Of a stretch of 14,229 nt of DNA, positions 5,969 to 13,329 are shown in pieces. This DNA is from Negativibacillus sp. Lineage in GTDB: Bacteria > Bacillota > Clostridia > Oscillospirales > Ruminococcaceae. Numbering within the stretch: position 1 is the stretch's first letter; each line of letters begins with the position of its first letter. The stretch lies in contig JAHHTY010000053.1 of NCBI GenBank assembly GCA_020024325.1, forward strand, positions 1 through 14,229, in the 5' to 3' direction. The notes below the pieces were generated by a model that saw nothing but the letters and a program-made list of their open reading frames with translations, did no database searches and was not told the DNA's origin. The translations under genes were made by a program, and so were the position numbers.

Positions 5969-7414
5969 TTAGCTTGCTTTTGATTCGCTAACTTCTTTAG
6001 CAAGATGTTCTGCCGGTTGTGCGGCATAAACCCATTTCCCCTGACGGTAACGCCACAGGTAGAGGAAGAAACGCACGATGTTATCAGTACACATAATGGC
6101 ACACACCCATGGAAGGTCTTTGTGCAGCAGTTTCACAGCAAGTACAGAGCCCAAAATACGGATACCCCACATCGAGGACAATGTAATAAGGAAGGGACTT
6201 CTTGTGTCGCCTGCACCACGCAATGCACCGGAAAAAACCATAGCAAGCATCTGCGGAACCTGAATAAAAGCAAGGATTCGCAGCAGCCTTCCGCCAAGTT
6301 CGATAACTCTTGCATCGGGAGTGAATAAGCTGATGATTCCGTCTGAACAGAAGAACAGAAGACAGCTCATGAAGAACATGACAACTGAGCCGATGATACA
6401 GGACAATCTTACATATTTTCTGGCAAGAGCTTCACTGCCGGCGCCCAGAGATTGTCCCACTAGGGTGGTTGCAGCTGTACCAAAAGCAAAACCGGGCATA
6501 AAGCTCAGTGATTCTGCCTGACCGGCAAGAGAATTTGCGGCAATGGAAACGGTTCCAAGGGAAGCAATGATAGCCGAGGTCATAACGAAAGCACCTGAGG
6601 TGCTGAATCGTTCAAACATAACAGGAAGACTGACACGGGAAACTTCACGAAGTGTTTTCCAACTGGGACGAAAATTTTCATGCAGAAAAATGCGCATGGG
6701 ACCGGAACGAGGAAGAAAACAGATGATTAAAAGTGAAATGGAGCCAATCATAGCGGAGAGTGTGGTTGCCAGCGCAGCACCGCCAACACCTAAACCGGCA
6801 CCCCAAACAGTGATAGGATGTCCAAAAATAATGAGTTCACGCGTTTGATAAATCATGAAAAAGTTACCCGCAACATTTAAGAGGTTGATTCCGATGTTTA
6901 CCATCATAGGTGTGCTGCTGTCACCAAATCCTCGATAAATAGCAGTTAAAACCATCAGTAGGCTTCGGAATAACATAGAGCAAGCGATAATGCGAACATA
7001 GGTTTGTGCATCATCTAAAATTTCGGGCGCTGCGCCCATCCAAATTGGAATTTTTCGGGAGAGTGCAAAGCATAGTGCAGAAAGCGGAATACCCAATCCA
7101 ACGACAACAACGATAGATTGCCGAATGAGCAAACGGCTGTATTCATACTGCTTTGCACCAACAGCACGGGCAATCATGGTTGTAAAACCCACACCCAATG
7201 CAAGAATAACAGAGTTAATTAGGTTGATAGGGTTTTGACAGATAGATACGGCAGCGGTTGCATTTGCTCCCAACGAGCCCACCATTGCAGTGTCGACCGA
7301 TTGAACCAATGATACTAAAACTTGTTCCAAAAAAATTGGCCACGCCAGCATAACAATAATAGAGATGGGATTGCTGGTCGGGTCAGTAACAGAAACGATA
7401 TGACGGTGTTTCAT
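5969..7414 (-). CDS. MATE family multidrug/cation antiporter
   Basis: A 481-residue polytopic transporter with the expected twelve hydrophobic segments in two homologous halves. MATE hallmarks include PIFLEQVLVSLVQSVDTAMVGSLG near the N-terminus, the paired motifs IYRGFGDSSTP and ALRGAGDTRSP at matching positions of the two halves, and FGTAATTLVGQSLGAG at the start of the second half's first loop. It would export cationic or organic compounds across the cytoplasmic membrane using an Na+ or H+ gradient; the substrate is not evident. The frame extends to 7480, but AAGGAGG lies 5 nt before the ATG at 7412-7414, so I start there. It lies in the opposite orientation between the XRE gene and the ImmA gene. 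Confidence 0.93.
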   Translation of the reverse strand: MKHRHIVSVTDPTSNPISIIVMLAWPIFLEQVLVSLVQSVDTAMVGSLGANATAAVSICQNPINLINSVILALGVGFTTMIARAVGAKQYEYSRLLIRQSIVVVVGLGIPLSALCFALSRKIPIWMGAAPEILDDAQTYVRIIACSMLFRSLLMVLTAIYRGFGDSSTPMMVNIGINLLNVAGNFFMIYQTRELIIFGHPITVWGAGLGVGGAALATTLSAMIGSISLLIICFLPRSGPMRIFLHENFRPSWKTLREVSRVSLPVMFERFSTSGAFVMTSAIIASLGTVSIAANSLAGQAESLSFMPGFAFGTAATTLVGQSLGAGSEALARKYVRLSCIIGSVVMFFMSCLLFFCSDGIISLFTPDARVIELGGRLLRILAFIQVPQMLAMVFSGALRGAGDTRSPFLITLSSMWGIRILGSVLAVKLLHKDLPWVCAIMCTDNIVRFFLYLWRYRQGKWVYAAQPAEHLAKEVSESKAS

Positions 7415-7514
7415 AAAACCCTCCTTAAACTTACATAAAAATATAATAAAAAAGGCTGCTCTATGCTGCCACTGATTCAAAGTAAAAATATCAGATATAC
7501 AAAATGTTTACTAA

Positions 7515-7543
7515 AATATATCACATTCTAAAATTGATTACAA
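7515..7543 (-). promoter_or_regulatory. Probable promoter of the MATE gene
   Basis: On the minus strand: TTGTAA (7538-7543), a 17-nt spacer and TATATT (7515-7520). The spacer ends in AATGTGA, resembling one half of the XRE operator next to the TATATT box at 5404-5409; there is no matching second half. The leader would be about 95 nt. Confidence 0.5.
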
Positions 7544-7641
7544 GGATTTGTCATTCCATAAAATTAAGCATGATTTAATAAATAACACACAAAATAATGA
7601 TGTTCATGAAAAACTTCTTGTAAAACAGGAGGGTTTATGGT

Positions 7642-7692
7642 ATGAATGAAAGGATAGAAAAATTTTCCGGCTGGAAGGGAAAGAAAGGGTGA
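7642..7692 (+). CDS. Possible 16-codon leader peptide upstream of immA
   Basis: ATG at 7642 opens a 16-residue ORF (MNERIEKFSGWKGKKG) preceded by AGGAGG at 7628-7633, a strong ribosome binding site. It stops with TGA at 7690-7692, 6 nt before the GTG of the ImmA-like gene and in the same frame. The peptide is basic and resembles nothing I know. It could couple translation of the next gene, be the front of an ImmA gene interrupted by a stop, or be chance. Confidence 0.4.
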   Translation: MNERIEKFSGWKGKKG

Positions 7693-7698
7693 GCAAGT

Positions 7699-8130
7699 GT
7701 GTTGCAGGCAAAGACGACCGCAGAACAATTAGTTGAAAAATATCAGACTTCTGACCCGTTTTCCCTGTGCGAGCAGATGGGAATTCCGATTGTGAAAGAG
7801 GAGCTTCCGGAAAGTGTTCGAGGCTTTTCTATCAGTATTAAGAATAGAAAGATTGTTTATCTGAATGCGCTGCTGGAAGATATTATGCTGCGTCAAGTGT
7901 GTGCGCATGAATTGGGACACATCATGCTTCATCGGCAGCACAATCTTATTTTTATGATGGAGCACACCTTATATGTACATGAGAAGTTTGAGCGTGAAGC
8001 CGACCAATTTTGTGCAGCACTTCTCATTCCGCAAAATCTGCTCAAGGAAGTATCGACAATTCGGGAGCTGGCAATGGTAGCAGGGGTAGAAGAACGAATT
8101 GCAAATCTTCGTGTAATGATGGAACAATAG
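7699..8130 (+). CDS. ImmA/IrrE family metallo-endopeptidase
   Basis: A 143-residue zincin-like protease. The zinc-binding HELGH lies at residues 70-74 within RQVCAHELGHIMLH, with the downstream third ligand in EREADQFCAALLIP (98-111, probably Glu100). The N-terminal part (AEQLVEKYQTSDPFSLCEQMGIPIV) is typical of the family. ImmA enzymes cleave XRE repressors to derepress ICE or phage genes. Here the XRE gene at 5527 is the only close candidate substrate, but a MATE gene in the opposite orientation lies between them, so the usual two-gene overlap is broken. The GTG start (GTG-TTG) follows AAAGGGTGA; an in-frame TGA just upstream prevents extension. The patatin-like gene follows by 23 nt, so both are probably co-transcribed. 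Confidence 0.9.
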   Translation: MLQAKTTAEQLVEKYQTSDPFSLCEQMGIPIVKEELPESVRGFSISIKNRKIVYLNALLEDIMLRQVCAHELGHIMLHRQHNLIFMMEHTLYVHEKFEREADQFCAALLIPQNLLKEVSTIRELAMVAGVEERIANLRVMMEQ

Positions 8131-8153
8131 AAGGATAAAGAAAAGGAGTGACG

Positions 8154-9476
8154 ATGATGAGCAAAACAGCCGTTGTTTTAGCAGGAGGAGGCTCGAGAGG
8201 GGCTTATCAAATTGGAGTATGGAAAGCTCTTCGGGAGATGGGAATGGAGTATCAGCTCGTTACCGGCACTTCGGTGGGAGCTTTAAATGGCGCACTCATG
8301 GTGCAGAAAGATTATGATACCGCACTGCAAGTATGGGAAAATCTTTCTTTTCAGGATGTAGTGGGAGATATGCTTGCAGATAAACAGGTTTTAAACGACC
8401 GACAGCTAACAGAAATATTTGCAAAAGAAGCATTTGAAAAAGGCGGTGCTGATATTTCCGCTCTGCAAAATTTTATTGATTCTTTGATAGATGAACAAAA
8501 ATTTCGGCAGTCTTCGGTAGATTTTGCCTTGGTGACAGTGGAATATCCCTTGCTTAAACCGTTGGAGCTTCAAAAAAAGGACATTCCTCAAGGAATGTTA
8601 GGGGAATATCTGCTGGCTTCGGCAGCCTGCTTTCCTGCTTTTCAAGCAAAGGAAATCAGCGGGCAAAAATATATTGACGGCGGATATCATGATAATATGC
8701 CAATTAACCTTGCTTTGGAAATGGGTGCCGATGAGATTATTGCCGTTGATTTAGAATCGATCGGAGTAAGCAGGAAGATTAAAAAAGGAGCATATAGAAT
8801 CACATTGATTCGTTGTCCGTGGTCGTTGGGCTCTTTTTTAAAGTTTGAGGGAGAGCTTGCTCAAAGGAATATTCGATTAGGATATTTGGATGCGCTCAAA
8901 GCTTTTGGGGAACTGGATGGGCAGCTGTATGCCTTTCAAAAAGACAGTGCACATTTTTATACTGCTGCATTAAGGGCACAAATCGAGCATATTTTAGAGC
9001 AGGCAAAACAACAAGAACCCAAAATTGTCGGTACATTAAGTCGGGTTTTAATGAGGAGAATGTTAAGAGAGTTTCGGAAACGTTCTCAATATACTGCAAA
9101 CCGTTCGTTTACCCTTTCTCGTCAAATGATTATGGCAGCAGAATATCTGGGCGAAATTTTCTCTATATCGCCGGAACAAACCTATGAGTTTGGCAGCTTT
9201 TTGAGTCTGATTCAAAAAAGCGCAGAGGAACTTCGCAATCAGCCAATTGCAAAAAGTCTGACAGATTTGCCGAAAATCGGGCAAAACCTGCAAAAGAAAG
9301 ATCGAGCACTGCTGGTGCTGCTGTTCTGTGAACGCATTGATCGATTTTTAAATGGCGGTGGCAGTTTAATGGAACTTGTCTTTATCCTTGCGTTTTGGAG
9401 AGAGTTTGTAGCGGCAATTTTCCTTTATATGATACAAAAAACAGATATAACAGCATTGACAGTAGAATCTGTTTAA
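8154..9476 (+). CDS. Patatin-like phospholipase with long helical C-terminal extension
   Basis: About 440 residues. The N-terminal patatin domain (roughly 1-250) shows AGGGSRGAYQIG (oxyanion loop), GTSVG (nucleophile Ser about residue 40) and DGGYHDNMPI (catalytic Asp about residue 175), so the Ser-Asp dyad is intact. The remaining 190 residues are helical, basic in places and end in a hydrophobic stretch (FILAFWREFVAAIFLYMI); I do not recognise a domain there. It may aid membrane association. ATGs at 8154 and 8157 both fit the AAAAGGAG at 8141-8148; a GTG at 8148 overlaps that site and is unlikely. It lies in the ImmA-patatin-C26 run and differs clearly from the compact patatin at 3867, so it is not a recent duplicate. 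The lipid substrate is unknown. Confidence 0.87.
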   Translation: MMSKTAVVLAGGGSRGAYQIGVWKALREMGMEYQLVTGTSVGALNGALMVQKDYDTALQVWENLSFQDVVGDMLADKQVLNDRQLTEIFAKEAFEKGGADISALQNFIDSLIDEQKFRQSSVDFALVTVEYPLLKPLELQKKDIPQGMLGEYLLASAACFPAFQAKEISGQKYIDGGYHDNMPINLALEMGADEIIAVDLESIGVSRKIKKGAYRITLIRCPWSLGSFLKFEGELAQRNIRLGYLDALKAFGELDGQLYAFQKDSAHFYTAALRAQIEHILEQAKQQEPKIVGTLSRVLMRRMLREFRKRSQYTANRSFTLSRQMIMAAEYLGEIFSISPEQTYEFGSFLSLIQKSAEELRNQPIAKSLTDLPKIGQNLQKKDRALLVLLFCERIDRFLNGGGSLMELVFILAFWREFVAAIFLYMIQKTDITALTVESV

Positions 9477-9502
9477 AAATATTATTTTAGGGGGTCATTT
9501 TT

Positions 9503-10249
9503 ATGAAACCAGTTATTGCAATCGTCCCAAAAACAGGGCAAAATGAAAAGGAAGAATCAAAATTTTGTTATGCGCTTCCGCGTTTTGTCAAAGCAATCAG
9601 TGCCTGTGGGGGAATTCCGATTGTTTTAAATAATATAGAAGAAACCTTCCAGCCTGCTGATTTAAAAGAAATTCTCAATCGGGTAGACGGTGTTTTGTTT
9701 AGTGGCGGTCCGGATATCCATCCCGGTATCTATGGAGAAGAAATGCTGGATTGCTGTGGCGAAATTGCAAGTGAGCGGGATGCTTTGGAAATTCCTTTAA
9801 TGCAGTTGGCTGTTCAGATGAATAAACCTGTTTTGGGTGTATGCAGAGGTTTCCAGGTTTTAAATGTTGTTTTGGGTGGTACACTGTATCAGGATATTAA
9901 CCAGCAGATGAGAAGCTCGGTAAAAATTGAGCACCGCAGAGATAAACCGGAAGAAGAAATTCGGCCAATGCACAAAGTAAATGTAATTCGAGATACCCCT
10001 CTTTATACCTTCAGCGAAGGCTTACTGCAAATCGGTGTAAATACAATGCACCATCAGGCAGTCAAAAAGCTGGCAGAACCACTGAGAAGTATGGCAAAGG
10101 CAGATGATGGTATTATCGAAGCAGCCTATTATCCGGAAAAGAAATTTGTAATGGGCTTCCAGTGGCATCCGGAATATTTGGGATTGGAGGACAACATATC
10201 TGAAAAGATATTTTGTGCCTTTGTTGACGCTTGTTCTCAAGAGAAATAA
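9503..10249 (+). CDS. Class-I glutamine amidotransferase-like hydrolase (peptidase C26, PuuD-like)
   Basis: A 248-residue member of the gamma-glutamyl-gamma-aminobutyrate hydrolase family, which cleaves gamma-glutamyl amide bonds. The nucleophile elbow GVCRG places Cys114, and FQWHPE gives His222 and Glu224, completing the triad. SGGPDIHPGIYGE (67-79) and ERDALE (91-96) are typical of the PuuD/YvdE group. No puuA, puuB or puuC gene is near, so the natural substrate need not be gamma-glutamyl-GABA; glutathione-like or peptide substrates are possible. The ATG follows AGGGGG by about 8 nt. It starts 26 nt after the patatin gene and is probably the last gene of the ImmA-patatin transcript. I see no clear terminator after it. 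Confidence 0.92.
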   Translation: MKPVIAIVPKTGQNEKEESKFCYALPRFVKAISACGGIPIVLNNIEETFQPADLKEILNRVDGVLFSGGPDIHPGIYGEEMLDCCGEIASERDALEIPLMQLAVQMNKPVLGVCRGFQVLNVVLGGTLYQDINQQMRSSVKIEHRRDKPEEEIRPMHKVNVIRDTPLYTFSEGLLQIGVNTMHHQAVKKLAEPLRSMAKADDGIIEAAYYPEKKFVMGFQWHPEYLGLEDNISEKIFCAFVDACSQEK

Positions 10250-10344
10250 GAAGCTTTTATGTACAACTTTGTGACATATTCGTGTAACGAGCCGAAGATG
10301 AAATAGGTAATTTTATTCACAGTGCCATTTTGTAGTCGGAACAG

Positions 10345-10373
10345 TTGAAATTGTTGATTTGTTATAGTATCAT
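10345..10373 (+). promoter_or_regulatory. guaB promoter
   Basis: TTGAAA (10345-10350), a 17-nt spacer and TATCAT (10368-10373), each 5 of 6 to consensus. The transcript would begin near 10380, leaving a leader of about 120 nt before guaB. Confidence 0.6.
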
Positions 10374-10402
10374 AATTAGAAATATAGTACTTAGCTGACT
10401 GG

Positions 10403-10452
10403 CAAAGGGGACGTCCTCCGCTTTATTTTTAAATCGGCAGATTGCCCCTTTG
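10403..10452 (+). promoter_or_regulatory. Structured 5' leader hairpin of guaB
   Basis: An 8-bp outer stem (CAAAGGGG 10403-10410 with CCCCTTTG 10445-10452) encloses a symmetric 7/7-nt internal loop (10411-10417 and 10438-10444) and an inner stem-loop (CCG-N-TTTA with TAAA-N-CGG, 10418-10437). No U tract follows, so it is not a simple terminator. I could not match it to a purine, ZTP, guanidine or T-box RNA. It may be a regulatory or stabilising element. Confidence 0.45.
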
Positions 10453-10500
10453 TAAGAGCATTGTTTTTCAGAAAATTATGTATCGAGGAGAGTTGAGATT

Positions 10501-12006
10501 ATGGCATTTTATTTTGATGAACCATCCCACACCTTTGGTGAGTATTTGTTAGTTCCGGGTTATTCTTCTTCCGAGTGTGTTCCAGCCAATGTAAGCTTAA
10601 AGACCCCACTGGTTAAGTTTAAAAAGGGTCAGGAAGAATGTCCGATTACCATGAATATTCCTCTGGTATCTGCAATCATGCAGTCTGTATCAGATGATAA
10701 AATGGCAATTGCTTTGGCAAAAGAGGGCGGCATTTCCTTTATTTATGGTTCTCAAAGCATTGAGGATGAAGCTGCTATGGTAGCAAGAGTAAAAAGCTAC
10801 AAAGCAGGTTTTGTAACCAGTGACTCGAATATCAGCCCTGATAAAACTCTGAAAGATATTCTTGAGCTGAAAGAAAAAACAGGTCACTCCACTGTAGCGG
10901 TTACCGAAGACGGAACAGCAACCGGTAAGCTGATCGGTATTGTTACCAGCCGTGACTATCGTGTCAGCAGAATGAGCCTGGATACTCCTGTTTCTGAGTT
11001 CATGACAAAATATGAAAATCTGATCACTGCGGATGCCGGCACCTCCCTGAAAGAAGCAAACGATATTATCTGGGAGCATAAGCTGAACTCTCTTCCTTTA
11101 GTTGATAAAAATCAGCGACTCAAATATTTTGTATTCCGCAAAGACTACTCTTCTCATAAAGAAAATACCAACGAACTGTTGGATTCCCACAAACGCTATG
11201 TAGTAGGTGCAGGTATCAACACCCGTGACTATGAAGAACGCGTTCCGGCTTTGGTAGAAGCAGGTGCCGATGTGCTGTGCATCGATTCTTCCGAAGGTTA
11301 CTCCGAGTGGCAAAGCCGTACAATCCAGTTTATCCGTGAAAAATATGGCGATACTGTAAAAGTGGGTGCAGGCAATGTAGTAGACCGAGATGGATTCCTC
11401 TTCCTTGCAAAAGCCGGTGCAGACTTCGTTAAAATCGGTATCGGTGGCGGTTCTATCTGTATTACCCGTGAGCAAAAAGGTATCGGACGCGGACAGGCTA
11501 CTGCTGTTATCGAAGTAGCAAAAGCACGTGACGAATACTTTAAAGAAACCGGAATCTATGTTCCAATCTGCTCTGATGGCGGTATTGTTCAGGATTATCA
11601 CATGACTCTGGCTCTGGCTATGGGTTCTGATTTCATCATGCTGGGTCGTTACTTTGCACGTTTTGACGAAAGCCCGACAAACAAAGTAAACATTAACGGC
11701 AACTACATGAAAGAATACTGGGGCGAAGGTTCTGCTCGTGCAAGAAACTGGCAGAGATATGACCTCGGCGGCGACAAGAAACTTTCCTTCGAGGAAGGCG
11801 TTGACTCCTATGTTCCATATGCAGGTTCTCTGAAAGATAATGTAGGTCTTTCCCTGAGCAAGGTTCGTTCTACCATGTGCAACTGCGGTGCTCTCACCAT
11901 TCCGGAATTACAGGAAAAGGCAAAGATTACTCTGGTGTCTTCTGTTTCCATCGTAGAGGGCGGTTCTCACGACGTAGTGCTTAAAGACAGCAATCGCATT
12001 AACTAA
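10501..12006 (+). CDS. guaB: IMP dehydrogenase, Tritrichomonas-foetus-like subtype
   Basis: A 501-residue IMPDH that oxidises IMP to XMP with NAD+, the committed step of GMP synthesis. The (beta/alpha)8 domain is split by a CBS pair at about 105-220. Visible are GAGINTRDYEERVPALVEAGADVLCIDSS (236-264), VKVGAGNVVD (286-295), the catalytic loop GGGSICITREQKG (315-327, Cys320) and the flap WQRYDLGG (417-424, Arg419-Tyr420). Motifs such as HTFGEYLLVPG, SAIMQSVS, EYWGEGSARARNWQRYDLGG and STMCNCGALTIPELQ match what I recall of the T. foetus enzyme (Cys319, Arg418, Tyr419) almost residue for residue, unlike the usual bacterial GuaB (GPGSICTTR, RGMGS). Codons are more C-ending than in neighbours, as in a highly expressed gene. 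The start follows GAGGAGAG by 7 nt. Confidence 0.95.
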   Translation: MAFYFDEPSHTFGEYLLVPGYSSSECVPANVSLKTPLVKFKKGQEECPITMNIPLVSAIMQSVSDDKMAIALAKEGGISFIYGSQSIEDEAAMVARVKSYKAGFVTSDSNISPDKTLKDILELKEKTGHSTVAVTEDGTATGKLIGIVTSRDYRVSRMSLDTPVSEFMTKYENLITADAGTSLKEANDIIWEHKLNSLPLVDKNQRLKYFVFRKDYSSHKENTNELLDSHKRYVVGAGINTRDYEERVPALVEAGADVLCIDSSEGYSEWQSRTIQFIREKYGDTVKVGAGNVVDRDGFLFLAKAGADFVKIGIGGGSICITREQKGIGRGQATAVIEVAKARDEYFKETGIYVPICSDGGIVQDYHMTLALAMGSDFIMLGRYFARFDESPTNKVNINGNYMKEYWGEGSARARNWQRYDLGGDKKLSFEEGVDSYVPYAGSLKDNVGLSLSKVRSTMCNCGALTIPELQEKAKITLVSSVSIVEGGSHDVVLKDSNRIN

Positions 12007-12017
12007 GCTAAATATAT

Positions 12018-12063
12018 AAAAATAAGAAAGACCAACCCATATGGGTTGGTCTTTCTTATTTTT
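12018..12063 (+). terminator. guaB terminator
   Basis: A perfect 21-bp inverted repeat (12018-12038 with 12043-12063) with a 4-nt ATAT loop starts 12 nt after the guaB stop. It is GC-rich at the loop end and finishes in TTATTTTT, a strong Rho-independent terminator. Confidence 0.95.
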
Positions 12064-12102
12064 AAATTTTCTTTTACAATTCTAGATAAAAGAATGGGTT
12101 CA

Positions 12103-12111
12103 TGTTATAAT
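12103..12111 (+). promoter_or_regulatory. Extended -10 promoter of the HTH-TPR regulator
   Basis: TGTTATAAT (TG-N-TATAAT) is a consensus extended -10 element located 22 nt before the TTG start. The sequence 17 nt upstream (TAGATA) is a poor -35, as is usual for extended -10 promoters. The short leader holds only the AGGGGGGAG ribosome binding site. Confidence 0.55.
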
Positions 12112-12133
12112 CACTGTAATAGGGGGGAGAGTT

Positions 12134-13063
12134 TTGAATTCTTATAATGTTGGTTCATATATTAAGAGAAAAAGAGAAGAAAAGCAAATTAAACAGGAAG
12201 ACCTTTGCTATGGTATCTGTGACCGCACCACTCTGTCCCGCATTGAGTGTGGTAAGCAAGAACCTTCATACCATGTGTTAAAATTATTGATGCAAAGACT
12301 TGGAGTATCAGAAGAACGGTATCAAATTTTGATGGGAAATGAGGATTTTGAAATTGCCCAGCTGCAATCGGAAATCGTCGCAGACAATGTGCGAAAAGAT
12401 TTTTCCGCTGTACTCAAAAAAATCGGCAGACTGGAAGAACTTTCCCAGTCTGTCGAAAACCCGATTCTGCGGCAGTTTATCCTGAGGGTGCGTGCGCTGG
12501 CAGGATATGAGAAGGATGGGGTGCGCCATGAGTATGATTATTCTACCCAAAGGCAGATATTGATACAGGCGCTGGAGATGACCTGTCCGGGCATCACCAT
12601 GGAAAATTTGGGCAGCTTCCTGCTTGGCGAGGATGAAGCAAAGATCATCAACCAGATTGCAATTACCTACTCAGAAGAGGGAAACCGCAGACAAGCAATT
12701 GAAATTTACCGCCAGCTCATCCTGTATGTGCAGAGCCATTTTGCCGGATGCGAAATCGGACAGGTGATGTTTCCGCTGACTGCGTATAACTATTCCAGAT
12801 TGTTGGGACAAGAACGCAGATATGAAGAAGCCATTGAGATTGCCGAACTTGGCAGGCAGTGTTGTGTCAGGTATAACAAGTGCGGAATGTTGGGCGGATT
12901 GTTGCTCAATATTGCATATTGTTTGCACGAATTAGGCGATGATGAAAAAAGCAGGGAACTATTAATTGATTCTTATTATGCCAACAAAGTAATGGGGAAA
13001 ACAAGAAGTTGTGAACTGATTAGAAAATATGCAAAAGAAAATCTACAGATTGAAATCGGTTAA
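12134..13063 (+). CDS. HTH-TPR regulator, RRNPP-type peptide-sensor candidate
   Basis: A 309-residue protein with an N-terminal Cro/C1 HTH (about 6-62: VGSYIKRKREEKQIKQEDLCYGI, then DRTTLSRIECGKQEP) and a long helical C-terminal half with TPR-like helix pairs at roughly 169-200, 216-247 and 251-283 (for example YNYSRLLGQERRYEEAIEIAE). This is the architecture of RRNPP regulators (Rgg, PlcR, PrgX), which bind imported signalling peptides. The TTG start follows AGGGGGGAG. Its stop codon overlaps by four bases with that of a convergent gene for a small secreted peptide (13060-13257), a plausible ligand. It may also be the protein binding the paired dyads at 13326-13373. Family and architecture are well supported; the ligand and targets are inference. 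Confidence 0.85.
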   Translation: MNSYNVGSYIKRKREEKQIKQEDLCYGICDRTTLSRIECGKQEPSYHVLKLLMQRLGVSEERYQILMGNEDFEIAQLQSEIVADNVRKDFSAVLKKIGRLEELSQSVENPILRQFILRVRALAGYEKDGVRHEYDYSTQRQILIQALEMTCPGITMENLGSFLLGEDEAKIINQIAITYSEEGNRRQAIEIYRQLILYVQSHFAGCEIGQVMFPLTAYNYSRLLGQERRYEEAIEIAELGRQCCVRYNKCGMLGGLLLNIAYCLHELGDDEKSRELLIDSYYANKVMGKTRSCELIRKYAKENLQIEIG

Positions 13064-13257
13064 TTTCCATCTTCTTCAGGAGTATCAATATAATCACAAG
13101 GGGAAGGCTCGTCTTTCTCACTGTCATTTGGGGACTTTTCGTCTTGCTCTTCGGTTGTCGGTTGGTTGTTTAAATCCATAGCTGTGGCAAAGGTAAATTG
13201 GCTCAGTGCAATGCAGAGTGTTAGTGCAGCCAGTAGGGATATAAATATTTTTTTCAT
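13060..13257 (-). CDS. Small secreted acidic peptide, candidate signalling propeptide
   Basis: A 65-residue product with a textbook signal peptide: MKK, a hydrophobic core (IFISLLAALTLCIALSQF) and a likely cleavage after ATA (residues 24-26). The remaining 39 residues are very acidic (14 D/E against 2 K), hydrophilic and unstructured, with a single Cys54 near the end (PSPCDYIDTPEEDGN). I do not recognise a family. The ATG at 13257 has AAAGGTG 8-9 nt upstream, and its promoter (13300-13329) lies in the shared divergent regulatory region. It is convergent with the HTH-TPR gene; their stop codons share TTAA at 13060-13063. By analogy with PapR or Shp propeptides it could be exported, processed and re-imported, but that is inference. 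No terminator separates the two genes. Confidence 0.7.
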   Translation of the reverse strand: MKKIFISLLAALTLCIALSQFTFATAMDLNNQPTTEEQDEKSPNDSEKDEPSPCDYIDTPEEDGN

Positions 13258-13299
13258 AAAACATACACCTTTCTAAAAAGTTGTTGTCATAACACTTAC

Positions 13300-13329
13300 A
13301 TCATAAGCAGGAGTTTTACGGCTTGTCAA
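13300..13329 (-). promoter_or_regulatory. Promoter of the secreted peptide gene
   Basis: On the minus strand: TTGACA (13324-13329), an 18-nt spacer and TATGAT (13300-13305). The -35 overlaps the outer end of the left arm of the inverted repeat. The nearest dyad (13333-13343) is centred about 44-45 bp upstream of the predicted start. Confidence 0.7.

Noticed and set aside
6005..6848. Plus-strand ORFs inside the MATE gene
   Set aside because: They are antisense to a well-supported transporter, lack ribosome binding sites and encode no recognisable domain.
5063..8130. Prophage or integrative element
   Set aside because: The XRE and ImmA-like genes suggest it, but there is no integrase, attachment repeat, structural or transfer gene in the window.
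3867..9476. The two patatin-like genes as a recent duplication
   Set aside because: They differ in length, motif context and C-terminal architecture and share little beyond the catalytic motifs.
10333..10344. PurR-box-like word (TCGGAACAGTT) upstream of the guaB promoter
   Set aside because: By eye only about 8 of 11 bases match a CCGAAC-type box and there is no second copy, so it is too weak.
10403..10452. guaB leader as a purine, ZTP, guanidine-II or T-box riboswitch
   Set aside because: GACTGGC and an ACG loop recall ZTP and mini-ykkC words, but the paired elements and second halves of those consensus structures are missing.
10690..11601. Minus-strand ORFs of 129 and 167 codons inside guaB
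   Set aside because: They are antisense shadows of a strongly conserved enzyme with biased codons and show no family features.
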